Source of the DNA: Sipunculus nudus
Lineage: Eukaryota; Annelida; Sipuncula; Golfingiida; Sipunculidae
NCBI GenBank assembly: GCA_026874595.1
Contig: CM049309.1
Coordinates: 55,402,079 to 55,466,078 of the forward strand
Direction of reading: 5' to 3'
Length of the DNA: 64,000 nt
Shown here: in pieces, positions 48,501 through 56,622 of the stretch
How positions within the stretch are numbered: the first letter of the stretch is position 1
How the letters are laid out: each line of letters begins with the position of its first letter
The notes under the pieces: generated by a model
What the model was told of the DNA's origin: nothing
Seen by the model: only the letters and a program-made list of their open reading frames with translations
Databases searched by the model: none
Program-made: the position numbers and the translations under genes

Positions 48501-50758
48501 GGTAATTGTACATATATCAAATTTAAGTTATATAATGTTATTGGAAATTTTGTTAATACATGCATGTGTTCATGAAGTGTGTGTGTTTGTATTTGAATGT
48601 ATGCTTATCACAACCTGTATGCATTCCCATGAGTGAATGGTCACTGGAAATATCACTTTTATGAACATTATATTTATAAATCTGGTACCACATGTTGACT
48701 TTTATAAAGGTGACTGCCCAGCAGTAGACTTTGCCAGTAAGATGTACTCGGAGTCGATGGATGTGTTAGAGCACCACATGAAGCCAATCCGAGCCATGCC
48801 AGGTGTCATCTTAGAGCAGTCATATCTCAACAAAATGTCAGAGGGCCTCAAGCCATTCTCTCAGCTGGTGCTGCAAGGTATTTATTACTTCAGAATCAAT
48901 AATTCTGATTCTGCCTTGTACGGTTTTTGAAAGGAAAATCCTAAATTTTGAGGATTTTTGCACGGTACAAGAAAAGTGTTATTCTGCACTAAACTTGGTT
49001 GTTACACTACCATTGCCACCAAATTCTCTCTGAGTCTGTAGACTATTAGATTGTCACCTTGACACGGTCTTCAGAGTACTTTTATGTCTCATTTCTTATC
49101 AAACTGTGACAGTTTTATTTCTCCCAGTTCCTCAACACTTGCTACCAAATGGTGGCCTGCTAGCAGTAATAAAACTGTTGAGTGAAGTTGTCTCCAATAA
49201 TATGATAGGTTTTAAATTTCAGTTTGTGAGAACAGAACTTTCTGTGTCATCCTGATTTCCTGTCAGCTGTAACTTAATTACTTGACCCAGAGAAATAACT
49301 GTTTTAACTTGGTAAAATTCAAAGTCATGGTTTATGAAGATGGTAATGTAACATTAAACTAGATGTCCTGAAAATAAATTCAGTTGTTAAAAAAATATTA
49401 TGAGGTATAGGCCTACTAATACAGAGCATAAATAATGTTGAATTTGTTATGGATTGAATTTGTATAAGGATTTTTAGCTGGCACAAAGTTTTACAGATAT
49501 TGTGGACTGGGGAAATATCCATTCTCAGTTATGCTATAATTTGGAGCTTTCCTGAATGCTTAATTTTTTTGGAACATTTCTTCACCTTAAAAATATTGTG
49601 GTATTTAAGATATAATAACTTAAAAATGGTGCTCAAGTCTTTTTAAGAATCAGTCTTGCCCAAATATTTAATATAATATATATTATAAAATATATATAAT
49701 TAAAATATATATTTATGCAACCAAAAACACACATTTGCACAGAATAAAGTCATGTATAAGATGTAGGGCCCTATGGGCCTTTTAAACATTTATTACATAA
49801 AGGTAAAGAGGTTTCAATGTCTGAAAAAGCACATAAAGTGGCCTGGTCCTGCAAACCAAACGGGTATTATTCACACACATACATCTCTCATGAATTGCAC
49901 ATTTTTTTTCTTTATGCACTTGCATTTCCATATTTCCTCCTTGTGAGGTATATCTTCCTTTAAAGCAAAAATTTCCTCTTACAATGTATGCTTTCTGGCT
50001 ACATTATATCTTTCTATGAGCTCATTAACCATCTGTTTATTATAAAGTTCTTTAGCCTTTGAGTCAGTCTTTTTTCAGGCAGCTTTTTCTTTAATCTATA
50101 TTTCTTGCTGTCTTTCGTGCTAACCTCCTGTATGATTGACTTCTTTTTTATGAGTTTTCTGTTTTTTTTTTAATATTCATTGATTTAATTATAGTCATTC
50201 TTTAATTATTATGATATTAATTTGGGTGATTTGTTTGGTCCAGGGGCCAGTGAGGAAGGTTGCTCAACAAGTGAACCTCGGGTGTTCATCAGTTACCAGT
50301 GGGACATGCAGTCTAAGGTCGAAGACATCCGACGAATCCTTGAAGCCAACGGACTGAGCTGCTGGATAGACATCAGCCCCACAATGTCAGGTCCGCAGCG
50401 AGGTCACAGCAGCCTCAGCAGCCGGAGCGGGCAGTCCCTGGATGCTTCCAGCGAGTCTCTGCAAATACAGATACAGCGTAACATGAAGGCTGCAGCAGTT
50501 GTGCTCAGCTGTATAACTCCTAAATACATGCAGAGTGATAACTGTATCAAAGATCTGACCCTAGCAGAAACTCTCCATCGTCAAATTATCCCTGTTATGT
50601 TACGCTTTTGTCCGTGGCCACCAGAGGGCGCTCCGCCACAGGTCAGGAAGATACTTGTCAGGCATACTCCTGTTGATCTTAGTAATGAAAAACTGTTCAA
50701 ACAAAATATACATACTTTACTTGATAGGATAAAGAAAGTGTCTCAGCAGAGGGTATGA
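21485..50758 (+). CDS. TIR-SAM-TIR-TIR protein, whole gene (join of exons)
   Basis: Proposed coding join: 21587..22747, 47621..47849, 48710..48877, 50244..50758 (2073 nt, 690 residues plus stop), optionally preceded by 21485..21510 joined to 21580. All junctions are GT-AG and the phases (0, 1, 1) agree. Domains in order: basic low-complexity N-terminus (1-95), TIR1 (about 97-245), SAM (about 272-338), TIR2 (about 360-515, split by introns 1 and 2), TIR3 (about 530-685). No signal peptide or membrane segment is visible, so it is probably cytosolic. In SARM1, SAM domains assemble an oligomer and the TIR domain cleaves NAD+. A scaffold or NAD-metabolising role is inferred here from domain content only. 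It lacks the ARM repeats of SARM1, so it is not a plain SARM1 orthologue. No orthologue name was recognised. Introns measure 24873, 860 and 1366 bp. Confidence 0.88.
21587..22747 (+). CDS. Exon 1 (main): TIR1, SAM and first third of TIR2
   Basis: This is a 387-codon open exon that ends phase 0 at ...KNLQ, followed by the donor gtatgt at 22748. TIR1: strand A GIFVSYS (98-104), strand B around IWFDKD (131-136), helix B 147-157, strand C AAIMFLS (158-164), then CPVSVYEAKAL (170-180), whose Glu176 sits where TIR NADases carry the catalytic Glu. SAM: KISQWSAGDLQEWLFNLGI (271-289) through about 338, with the typical W..., L..., G and hydrophobic helix pattern. TIR2 starts at CVYMVYD (361-367) and helix A (371-384). 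Residues 1-95 are charged, rich in K, S, T and P, and probably disordered. The ATG at 21587 is the first long-frame start, but an upstream in-frame start through a micro-intron is possible. The continuation past 22747 (about 33 codons to a stop at 22849) is intron read-through. Confidence 0.9.
22748..25779 (+). other. Start of intron 1, mostly unique AT-rich
   Basis: No coding exon was recognised. At 23336-23380 a short fragment of the GCTCAGCTGACTG element end is visible (cagctcagctgactgttat then catctgagct). The rest is AT-rich sequence without obvious structure. Confidence 0.6.
26281..26716 (+). pseudogene. hAT transposase C-terminal fragment
   Basis: About 145 residues match the hAT family C-terminal dimerisation region. 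LLAAHLLHPTYQG is near the start, WWRGI in the middle, and SSASIESVFSTMGMVQSKL is followed by RNRLGVERTNKL near the end. Stop is at 26714-26716. The N-terminal zinc finger and most of the RNase H-like catalytic domain are missing, and a G-run (26240-26256) lies directly upstream, so this is a truncated relic. The reading frame is nonetheless intact over the whole fragment, which suggests fairly recent insertion or possible exaptation. It sits inside intron 1 of the TIR gene, on the same strand. Confidence 0.85.
26893..26957 (+). repeat. 19-bp tandem repeat in hAT subterminal region
   Basis: The unit aacttccttttcttcccag is repeated about three times, followed by an inverted match (gggaagggaagaaatacc). 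It lies just inside the hAT 3' terminus. Confidence 0.7.
27935..29135 (+). repeat. 51-bp minisatellite, about 20 diverged copies
   Basis: The repeated block is cagtcattaggtagatgtct followed by aaacctctacctgtgctgtg and gtgttcagg. Anchors fall about 46-57 bp apart (27950, 28002, 28053, 28100, 28151, 28199, 28245, 28302 and on). The array is interrupted at about 28455-28640 by unrelated sequence with repeated gtcctagtcca motifs. Confidence 0.85.
29136..30820. other. Intron 1, no feature recognised
   Basis: Several short open frames occur on both strands without family resemblance. No repeats stand out. Confidence 0.5.
30827..31023. mobile_element. GGATCCAGGGG inverted-repeat element (MITE-like)
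   Basis: The left end tcagaagcggatccagggg pairs with the right end tcctggatctgcccctga as imperfect inverted repeats of about 18 bp. The interior has three tggacccccc blocks. There is no coding capacity at about 197 bp. A second, degraded copy is at 2644. Confidence 0.7.
31024..32163. other. Intron 1, no feature recognised
   Basis: AT-rich sequence. The palindrome acctttaaaggt lies near 31550. No gene was seen. Confidence 0.5.
32164..32511. mobile_element. 348-bp MITE-like inverted-repeat element
   Basis: The left end ggccaaaaaaaaattagg then tttggttctctgaggca pairs with the right end tgcctgagaaccata and ttattttttttggcc, an imperfect inverted repeat of about 35 bp flanked by taa/taa. The interior carries atgcgggcgg near both ends and a run of 14 G. 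No open frame. Confidence 0.75.
33667..33895 (+). repeat. 49-bp minisatellite, about 4.6 copies
   Basis: The unit contains acatttcagacagggac, tagactagctaggac and attccagaccagg. Copies differ by a few bases and one has a short insertion (gtccattccag). Confidence 0.9.
34771..36335 (+). mobile_element. GCTCAGCTGACTG-type element, copy 1
   Basis: It starts ttttagctcagctgactg followed by catctgagctatagcgatc and a tgtccgtc/ccggcc-rich block. It ends cagtcagctgagc then catgggttacttgttaa, so the termini are inverted. Inside are four tandem units of about 327-340 bp, anchored by aggtctctgttacccatatc at 34964, 35291, 35625 and 35964. Units end near ggtggcgccacc or a variant. No transposase was seen. 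It lies in intron 1. Confidence 0.8.
36395..36950 (+). repeat. 37-bp minisatellite, about 15 copies
   Basis: The unit is ggattaatgatgactggtc followed by agcaggatgttatcacct, exactly 37 bp and nearly identical through the array, with diverged units at both edges. It sits between two copies of the GCTCAGCTGACTG element. There are no variable spacers, so it is not CRISPR-like. Confidence 0.95.
38883..41035 (+). mobile_element. Nested repeat element with ~280-bp tandem units
   Basis: It begins with the hairpin ccaccaaaacgaagttttgtgg (two arms of nine bases) and interrupts copy 2 between cctgtattttt and tttttaaagtttactc. Inside, units are anchored by catcctggatagctttcttg at 39203, 39481, 39759, 40046, 40311 and 40598. 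Each holds two blocks, tctcgggaaccgtttgacc and tgcacagcgtctgtctgtt, separated by ggtggcgccacc. Short open frames here (such as 39808-39993 on the minus strand) are repeat-derived. Confidence 0.7.
39781..40885 (+). repeat. 552-bp near-identical tandem duplication
   Basis: Anchors at 39759/40311 and 40046/40598 are both 552 bp apart, and the two copies differ at only a few bases. This is one recent duplication of a two-unit block inside the nested element. Confidence 0.85.
41230..42540. other. Intron 1, mostly unique
   Basis: A 107-codon open frame at 41450-41773 has no recognisable motif. At about 41381-41400 gtaaaca-cggtc-tgtttac forms a short perfect inverted repeat. Nothing else stands out. 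Confidence 0.5.
42545..43185 (+). repeat. ~53-bp diverged minisatellite, about 12 copies
   Basis: The consensus block is agattatcagaagccaagg then ttccatcagtgtagatatca and tatatgtata. Copies are well diverged and spacing varies around 48-57 bp. Confidence 0.75.
43186..45288. other. Intron 1, no feature seen
   Basis: AT-rich sequence. The short open frame at 44908-45162 shows no family resemblance. Confidence 0.5.
45289..46150 (+). mobile_element. GCTCAGCTGACTG-type element, copy 3, diverged
   Basis: It starts tttttagctcagccgactga followed by catctgagctatagcgatc. It contains ggtggcgccacc at 45642-45653 and acctagaatcttct blocks. It ends near attcagctgagtgtcattg, next to a poly-C run. It is shorter than copies 1 and 2. 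Confidence 0.75.
46151..47509. other. End of intron 1, no feature seen
   Basis: AT-rich non-coding sequence with poly-C and poly-G runs at about 46150 and 46897. Confidence 0.5.
47621..47849 (+). CDS. Exon 2: core of TIR2
   Basis: The acceptor tttcccacag ends at 47620, behind a pyrimidine-rich tract. The exon is 229 nt and enters phase 0 with VLHHQKL, which supplies strand B of TIR2. It continues through helix B, strand C (THVLIVMT, 413-420), NSPFVFHEILFADWL (425-439) and strand D (LVTVMF, 443-448). Glu432 occupies the TIR NADase catalytic position. It leaves in phase 1 at the donor g|gtaggt (47850). Continuity with exon 1 is supported because helix A ends exactly at the exon 1 donor and strand B begins here, with no missing TIR element. 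The frame is open upstream to 47510 and downstream to 47986, but those parts look like intron. Confidence 0.88.
47850..48709. other. Intron 2 of the TIR-SAM gene
   Basis: This 860-bp intron contains an imperfect duplication: a block with ttaaagatttctccattgga at about 47983 recurs as taaaagatgtctccattgaa at about 48148, about 165 bp apart. Confidence 0.75.
48710..48877 (+). CDS. Exon 3: end of TIR2 and linker
   Basis: The acceptor (ttataaag, ending 48709) allows the phase-1 G of exon 2 to complete GGT (Gly464), followed by DCPAVDFASK. The exon is 168 nt and encodes about residues 465-519: the last helix of TIR2 and an amphipathic linker with VLEHHMKPIRAMP. It ends phase 1 at CTG CAA G|gtattt (donor at 48878). 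The codon composition and absence of stops fit a coding exon, and the phases match on both sides. Confidence 0.85.
48878..50243. other. Intron 3 of the TIR-SAM gene
   Basis: This is a 1366-bp AT-rich intron ending ttggtccag, with a T-rich tract upstream. No repeats of note. Confidence 0.75.
50244..50758 (+). CDS. Exon 4: TIR3 and C-terminus
   Basis: The acceptor ttggtccag ends at 50243; G|GG GCC AGT continues the frame. It encodes residues 520-690 and stops at TGA 50756-50758. TIR3 has strand A RVFISYQWD (532-540), helix A DIRRILEANG (547-556), strand B SCWIDIS (558-564), a serine-rich stretch at 565-590 inserted where the BB loop lies, helix B (592-603), strand C AVVLSCI (604-610), helix C DNCIKDLTLAETL (618-630) and strand D QIIPVML (633-639). 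The position of the catalytic Glu in TIR NADases is Asp623 here. Just before the stop, AGG|gtatgagt resembles a splice donor (intron from 50753), so an alternative C-terminus cannot be excluded, but no further exon was recognised. Confidence 0.9.
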
Positions 50759-51224
50759 GTGCAAGCTTAAGTTTGAATGCTCATGATTAAGCCATTTTGA
50801 TATTTTCTTTGCTTTCATCATAATCAGATATTTCCTTGGTCTATCTGGTCTTCCGTTCTTATTTATTTGAGGTTATAAATTTATGATCCTATTTTTAACA
50901 CATGATTAAGTATATTATCATGGAATTCCTAATATTCTGTTGATATGGTCATTTGATACATGTAATATTATCTTTGTGTGGATTATGAAGTACACTGACA
51001 TTAGACCATAACATGACAATCACTGGAAGCTTTCATTGATGTCATCCCAGTGTGCTCACCTGCTGTGCTGTTGTACATGAAATAATGATGATCTCAAAGC
51101 ATGTGCTTGAATAGCTGTTTCTCCTGAAGCATGGATCAATTAATTCAAACAGTATATATAGGATCATAGATTTGTTAAATGTAATATGAAAGCACTAAAG
51201 TGCCACTACAGTGGTGAGATCTTC

Positions 51225-51300
51225 TGGTAGACCATATCACTAACTAAGATTACCTGAACATAATGCCTTTAATACATTCCCATATTAAAATGTCTGGGAA
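51225..51300 (+). repeat. 76-bp direct repeat, copy A
   Basis: It starts tggtagaccatatcactaac and ends aaaatgtctgggaa. It is identical to 51692-51767, offset 467 bp, in the 3' flank of the TIR gene. Confidence 0.95.
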
Positions 51301-51691
51301 AAATAGCTGTCCTCACTTTCCATGATGACTGTTGCCATGACCACCATGTGGTTTGTGTTAGTATTTCCCACCCACATTAGTTCTGTTTAAAATCAAAGAC
51401 TTTCTATGTATTATATACAGAGGTTTGTGGCCATTAGAATATGTTGGAATACAGCATGTTAATTGGAGGCCACTTGTTTTATTGTCTCTTTTGAGACTTA
51501 CAGATGGTTAATTAATACTTACATTTTTGTCATAGCTTATATTATTATGGCTATTTGATGCTATCAGTGTTGAATACAGAACACAGTCACTTTAATCTTT
51601 TAATAAGTGCCTTGTCTATATTTTACTCTGTTCACTAACCCATGCATTTTTGAGTTTTCAGTTATTACCATATGTCTAGGCTACTAGACCA

Positions 51692-51767
51692 TGGTAGACC
51701 ATATCACTAACTAAGATTACCTGAACATAATGCCTTTAATACATTCCCATATTAAAATGTCTGGGAA
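51692..51767 (+). repeat. 76-bp direct repeat, copy B
   Basis: Identical to 51225-51300, while the sequence between and around them is unrelated. This suggests a local duplication or two ends of an unrecognised insertion. Confidence 0.95.
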
Positions 51768-51786
51768 ATATAAGTAGGAGGTTAGG

Positions 51787-51792
51787 AATAAA
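51787..51792 (+). terminator. Candidate poly(A) signal of the TIR-SAM gene
   Basis: AATAAA lies about 1.0 kb after the stop codon. Other AATAAA words occur at 53556 and 54117, the latter followed by a GT-rich stretch. Which one is used cannot be told from sequence. Confidence 0.3.
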
Positions 51793-51876
51793 ATTACAGT
51801 AAATCAAAATAAGTGACACAGTGATTCCACTTGGTGAGAGATTGGTTAAAGACTGCCAACTGATATCATTTGATCT

Positions 51877-51912
51877 ATATCTGTCTGTCTGTCTATCTGT
51901 CTATCTATCTAT
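51877..51912. repeat. (TCTG/TCTA)n tetranucleotide run
   Basis: An imperfect tetranucleotide microsatellite of about 35 bp. Confidence 0.85.
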
Positions 51913-52799
51913 TTAAATGTGATGCACAAACCAGTAAAAGCCTTTGTGACTGAAGAAGTTAGTGGACAAAGAAGCCTTTCACAGTTATGCTTGAATTTGA
52001 TATACTGGTACATGTATTTTAAAAACTGAAGGATTTATGGTTAAGAGATTTAACCATGATTCATACTGAATGAAGAAGAAATGTGTCATGACATATGTCA
52101 TGTGACAGTGTTTAGCTGTCTAGGCTACTATGCCCCAGAAAGCAGAAAAACTACTATATTGTTACTTTAGTGATTTGTAATGATTATGATTGGTATATGA
52201 ACAGGTTATATCATCATGAAAGATCCAGATGACGCCATGTCTTTAGAAGTGAAGGCTTCAGTGCCGCCATCTGTTGACTAAGTGTAGAATCAAAAGTTTG
52301 ATGGAATCAAGTACTAAGGAAATATTTATCTTTCACATGTACGTGTCCAGTTGGGTTGAAAGAATACTGGTATAGAACAAGCTCAATGCTGGGGTCTTCA
52401 CATGGTGGTAACGAGACTTTGCATGGCAAACTATGAAAACAGTAACTAAAACTTGTTCAGTATTGTCTTTCAGTATTGTATCGATAAATGGAAATAACCC
52501 TAGATTTTTCTACCTTTGGTGTACAAAATAATGCAGGTACAAGTGTCTAAAAGTGTCCACTAGAATGAGGTGGTCAGATGTTTACTCAAGTCATCAACAA
52601 TATTATCTGCTTCTCAGGTTTATACCATGTTACATTTAGATTTTTGTTTGATTTATCTGGATGTTATGACATTTAAAGTTGTTGTAGCTCTGAATGTGAT
52701 AAAAAATATTTTTATGTGTGATACTTACCGTATAAGCTTGTGTGCTTCCAGGACAATACACGTGTGTGTTCATTTCTATGTGCATATATATATATATTA

Positions 52800-52898
52800 A
52801 GTTGAACCTTGCCTTGCAACAACTCCACAGTTGTGACAACCCCTAAATTATGACCACTTTGCTCAGTACCCAAGATAGTCATAATTAAGGGGTTCCAC

Positions 52899-52900
<2 letters not shown>
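52800..52900 (-). mobile_element. 101-bp miniature pogo-like element
   Basis: On the minus strand it begins cagtggaacccc and continues with a gtactgagcaaagtggtcat block also present in the element at 16491. The other end (gttgaaccttgccttgcaac) matches that element's right terminus. It is therefore an internally deleted member of the same family, next to a (TA)n run. Confidence 0.7.

Positions 52901-52908
<8 letters not shown>

Positions 52909-52974
<66 letters not shown>
52909..52974. repeat. (TA)n microsatellite
   Basis: About 32 TA dinucleotides. They generate artificial Tyr-Ile open frames on both strands. Confidence 0.97.
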
Positions 52975-52978
<4 letters not shown>

Positions 52979-54530
52979 GTTCAGTATGTTTGTGGCCAAC
53001 TTTTGTTACTTCTTTTATATTATATCTTCTCTGGCTGTTTCCTGCAGTGATTTGTTTTTTTTTCGCACTTATGTGATAAGATGTAAATATGTTTTAGAAA
53101 CTTGTGATATATTTAAAATATATGGAAATATATATTTCATTCATAAATAAGGGACCCAGTATGTGATAAAAATGGAGAGGAAAGATGAGTCATCAGTTAT
53201 AGGAAGGTTGTGTTTAGCCCAAGTCGTATCTTCATCTGTCCGTGTACCTCATGCTCCGTCCATATAATGTCTAGTATATGATAGTGCTCCGTGTTTATCA
53301 TTGTGATGATAATTTACAATATAAAACCATCATGACGTGTAGCAGAACAGGGAGGAGAGGGAGTTCCTGTCTTTCTGCTTGTGTCCTACACTCCTCGTTT
53401 AGCGGTTCACACATACCATTCCTGGTGATCCTTTTCATGTCGAGCCAAGAAATGAATTACCAGGAATGAAATGCAGTCGCTGTGTAGGGAGTGAACGTGT
53501 GTCTGTACTTTGCCTCATTCACATAACATATTCTGTACATGTTAGTTTCAGTATTAATAAATCCTTACATCCGTTTGTAGAGACAATTTCTTGATACTGA
53601 ACAATTTGTAGACTATTTCTTGATACTGAACAGTATGAAGACCGATAAATACCAGACTGTATATAGTTATGACAAATGCAAGCTTAATTGATACAGTTTT
53701 TATCTGTCTTGAGACAAAAATTCGGAGGTTTATCCAGTATATTCTTCATTTTTCTGGAATGTATGATGCTTCAAGCTGAAAGAACACCCCACATATCACT
53801 GTCTCTGATTGGTCAGTTGAGGTCCGTCCTACTTCAAGTAAAGGATTTTTGTAAATGTTTATCTGGCCATCATCTGGCTATTTTCCATTATGCATAGTGT
53901 TTTGAATAAGATACAGTATTATATATATTATATATATATTGATTTACTTGTTAAAGTATTATGCAGTCTCAGCATCCTGACCACTAGCACAAAGTACACA
54001 ACATAATCATCTTGTGTACACGGTGACAGCACAATTGAGTGGTGTGGTTTTAAAACCTTAATGGTTGCCATAACACTAGGAAAGAGCAGTATTATTGTAC
54101 CAAAGATTTCATGTATAATAAACGTTTGTGATTAATTTGACGAATGTCGTTATTTTGTTGTAATCTGTATTATAGATAGCCTTTGCAAGGCATTTAATAC
54201 TCAGTACCGAGGTTTATTTACTAAACACCTGCATAAAAAACAGTATACCAAATCACTCATCAGAACCTGTGAGGTATAGTGGTGTCGTAGCTTTTGTCTT
54301 GCATCAGATATGTGGATCTTCAGATCATACTGGCTGTAAGTATTCATAGAAAAAGCACAGAACCATAGACAGCGGAAATTGTCCCGGTCCTCTCGGAAAT
54401 GTTAAGCATTTCTAATTTGCAAGTACCCGGGCCTTTGATGAGAACTTTGTTAAGTGTGAATTTAAAATTCGAAAGGCGTAGCCATTATAGTTCTTCACTT
54501 CAGTTAGGATACTTGTGGATATTATAATTT

Positions 54531-54790
54531 AACCGACCTCTGTGGCTCAGGGTACAAATCACAGAACTCAAAGCCGGGAGATCGAATCTCAGCCGTGAGA
54601 TTTTTCACGGTCGGCCCCCACCATGCAGGGTGAGCGCTCTGTGGACTTAATGGGAAGGCTGTACCCAAGGACTGTCATTCTCAAACGATTTCGACTTTCG
54701 TGGGTTCCTCGGTGATATGACCCAGCAATGGGAATGATTACCCATCCAGGCCCCTCGGGTGTAGAAGTCTACGGACCTGTTTTTTTTTTC
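54531..54790 (+). mobile_element. tRNA-derived SINE
   Basis: The head aaccgacctctgtggctcag contains an A-box-like word (tggctcagggt, 54543-54553), and gatcgaatctc (54580-54590) matches the B box of the Pol III promoter. A non-tRNA body of about 190 bp with gggttcctcggtgatatgac follows, ending in a T run (54780-54789). The head does not keep a full tRNA cloverleaf. Family name not recognised. Confidence 0.65.
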
Positions 54791-56253
54791 CAGGATATAA
54801 AATGAGAGGAAGCGTATAATTCTGCCCTATCACGTAGTCCGAAGCATTAAAGAATTCAAAAAGTATACATATACTTATTTAGGTTAGCTTTAAAAATGGA
54901 ACCTGTTACCTCCAACAAACAACAAACAAAATAAAAAAAAATGACTGAATTGCCTCATACAGGAAATCAATGTGCTGAGCTAAAACAACGATGAAATGAC
55001 AGCTTTTGTTAATATTTAACCTGAAAATAAAAAAAAAGACAGAAATTGCGAAATAAAACGAACATGAATAATTGATGGGTAATCAAACTATTAAATTTAT
55101 TGAGACAATCACTTATTCCAGTTTTCTTTAAACACTACATACTGACAAGGTAATATGTCCAAATATATTATCCAGTGACATGAGTGTGTCTTAATGAGTA
55201 TGTTATTATAGCGTTTCCTGATTTACAGAATTGGTGATAATACAGCCTATACTAGGAAAAAAGTAAATACATCTCGGTCTTAACATCTAAACAAAATTGC
55301 ACAGCAAGCTCAACACCTGGATATTGAATAAACACTAATAGTTTCTGACAAACGGGATAGCGACAGCCCCATCGCAAAATAAAGTTAGATGTCTAAGAAT
55401 GTGTGTGAAAATATGGAAAATGTCCACCTTAGGACACGTTATGTATCGTCCGCGACCAGGGCATTTCCGAGGCGTTGCCACAGTGGAATTGCGCGACAAA
55501 AGTTGAGTGGCATCACCTTCAGTTATACCATAGATGTCTGTCCAAATGCAATCCTTCATTCGAGAACTTAAAAAAATGAACATTTTTCTTAGCAGTGACA
55601 CAAAATAGATATTCAAAATTTCTCAACAAAAGTGATATTTTTGAAGAACTGGTTTGGGTGATATAACAAAATATAATTTTTGCTCAATATAACCTACTTA
55701 CCAGTTTCCTATAACGTTTTGAAGGACATCTCTTGGTGTCAAATTCTAGCTCAAGAATACGATTTGTGTTGTGCTTTAATGACAGACATAAACAAAGGGA
55801 AAAATTGAAATACAATTTAGTTCAATACAACTTATTTTGCGGCTTCCTATAATTTTCCGGAGAACATCTCTTGATGACAATTTCCTAGCTAACGACTGCG
55901 ATTTGTGTCATGCTTGAAGACGGGGATTAGCATAGGGCAAAGACCAATGCTATATAGCGAAGCATGACTGAAAGTCGGCCTATTTAAATAAAAGATAAAT
56001 CTTCATCACTTCCATCGGTTGACTAGTCATGTCGGAACATGATGAACACAGATAAATTAACTAATCATGGTAACGGGAAACTAACACCACACACATGATG
56101 TCGCTTCCTAATACAGCACTGATACTACAATCAAAGCTTTTTAAGGTCATAAAAAGTTGTGCTATGAGTGTGTTTAATCATTTGATCAACTAGTTGGTCG
56201 TCATGTAGTAGCAGTATATGTACCCCTTGACCATGGTTATAGTATGGATCGCG
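54791..56253. other. Non-coding, no feature seen
   Basis: A 93-codon minus-strand frame (55335-55616) shows no recognisable domain. A loose duplication is visible: gacatctcttggtgtcaaat (about 55725) against gaacatctcttgatgacaat (about 55862). Confidence 0.45.
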
Positions 56254-56622
56254 TAAAGGTGGTTTTCCATAAGTGCGTAGTCCATATCCGTAGTCCGCAT
56301 GCGTAGTCCGTATCCGCAAAGTTCGTTTTCCAGAAGTACGTAAATGCGTATTCCGTATTGGTAGGTGCTCGATAGCTGAAGTTTTTCTTTATCTGCAAGC
56401 CATTTCATCATATATTTATTGTACATTTGTATATATTAACATCAACAGTTAAATAATAAAATTAAATAATAACATTTTTATTTAACATTTTACAGGGTCT
56501 TCAGGTGTTTTTCCATAAGTGCGTAGTCCGTATCCGTAGTCCGTATGCGTAGTCCGCAAAAAACCACTTTGTAGACTTTTTAACTGGGCCGTTTCCATTC
56601 ATCCGCATGCGTAGTACGTATT
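56254..56622. repeat. GCGTAGTCCGTATCC-type transposon ends
   Basis: The words gcgtagtccgtatcc and ccgtagtccg are repeated many times in two clusters (56254-56360 and 56500-56622). The left cluster starts aaaggtggttttccataag and the right contains cgcaaaaaaccacttt, giving a rough inverted pair. This style resembles DNA transposons with repetitive long termini. The family is uncertain. Confidence 0.5.

Larger units (their letters stand above)
50759..54530. other. 3' flank of the TIR-SAM gene
   Basis: It probably includes the 3' UTR. Apart from the direct repeat, microsatellites and small pogo-like element listed separately, it holds only short unsupported open frames. Confidence 0.5.

Noticed and set aside
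52712..53150. Open frames rich in Tyr-Ile on both strands
   Set aside because: They are translations of the (TA)n microsatellite.
54531..54605. tRNA gene
   Set aside because: A- and B-box words are present, but acceptor, anticodon and T arms do not pair properly and a non-tRNA body follows. Called as a SINE.
55335..55616. 93-codon minus-strand frame
   Set aside because: No domain seen and an overlapping plus-strand frame exists. The length is within chance expectation.
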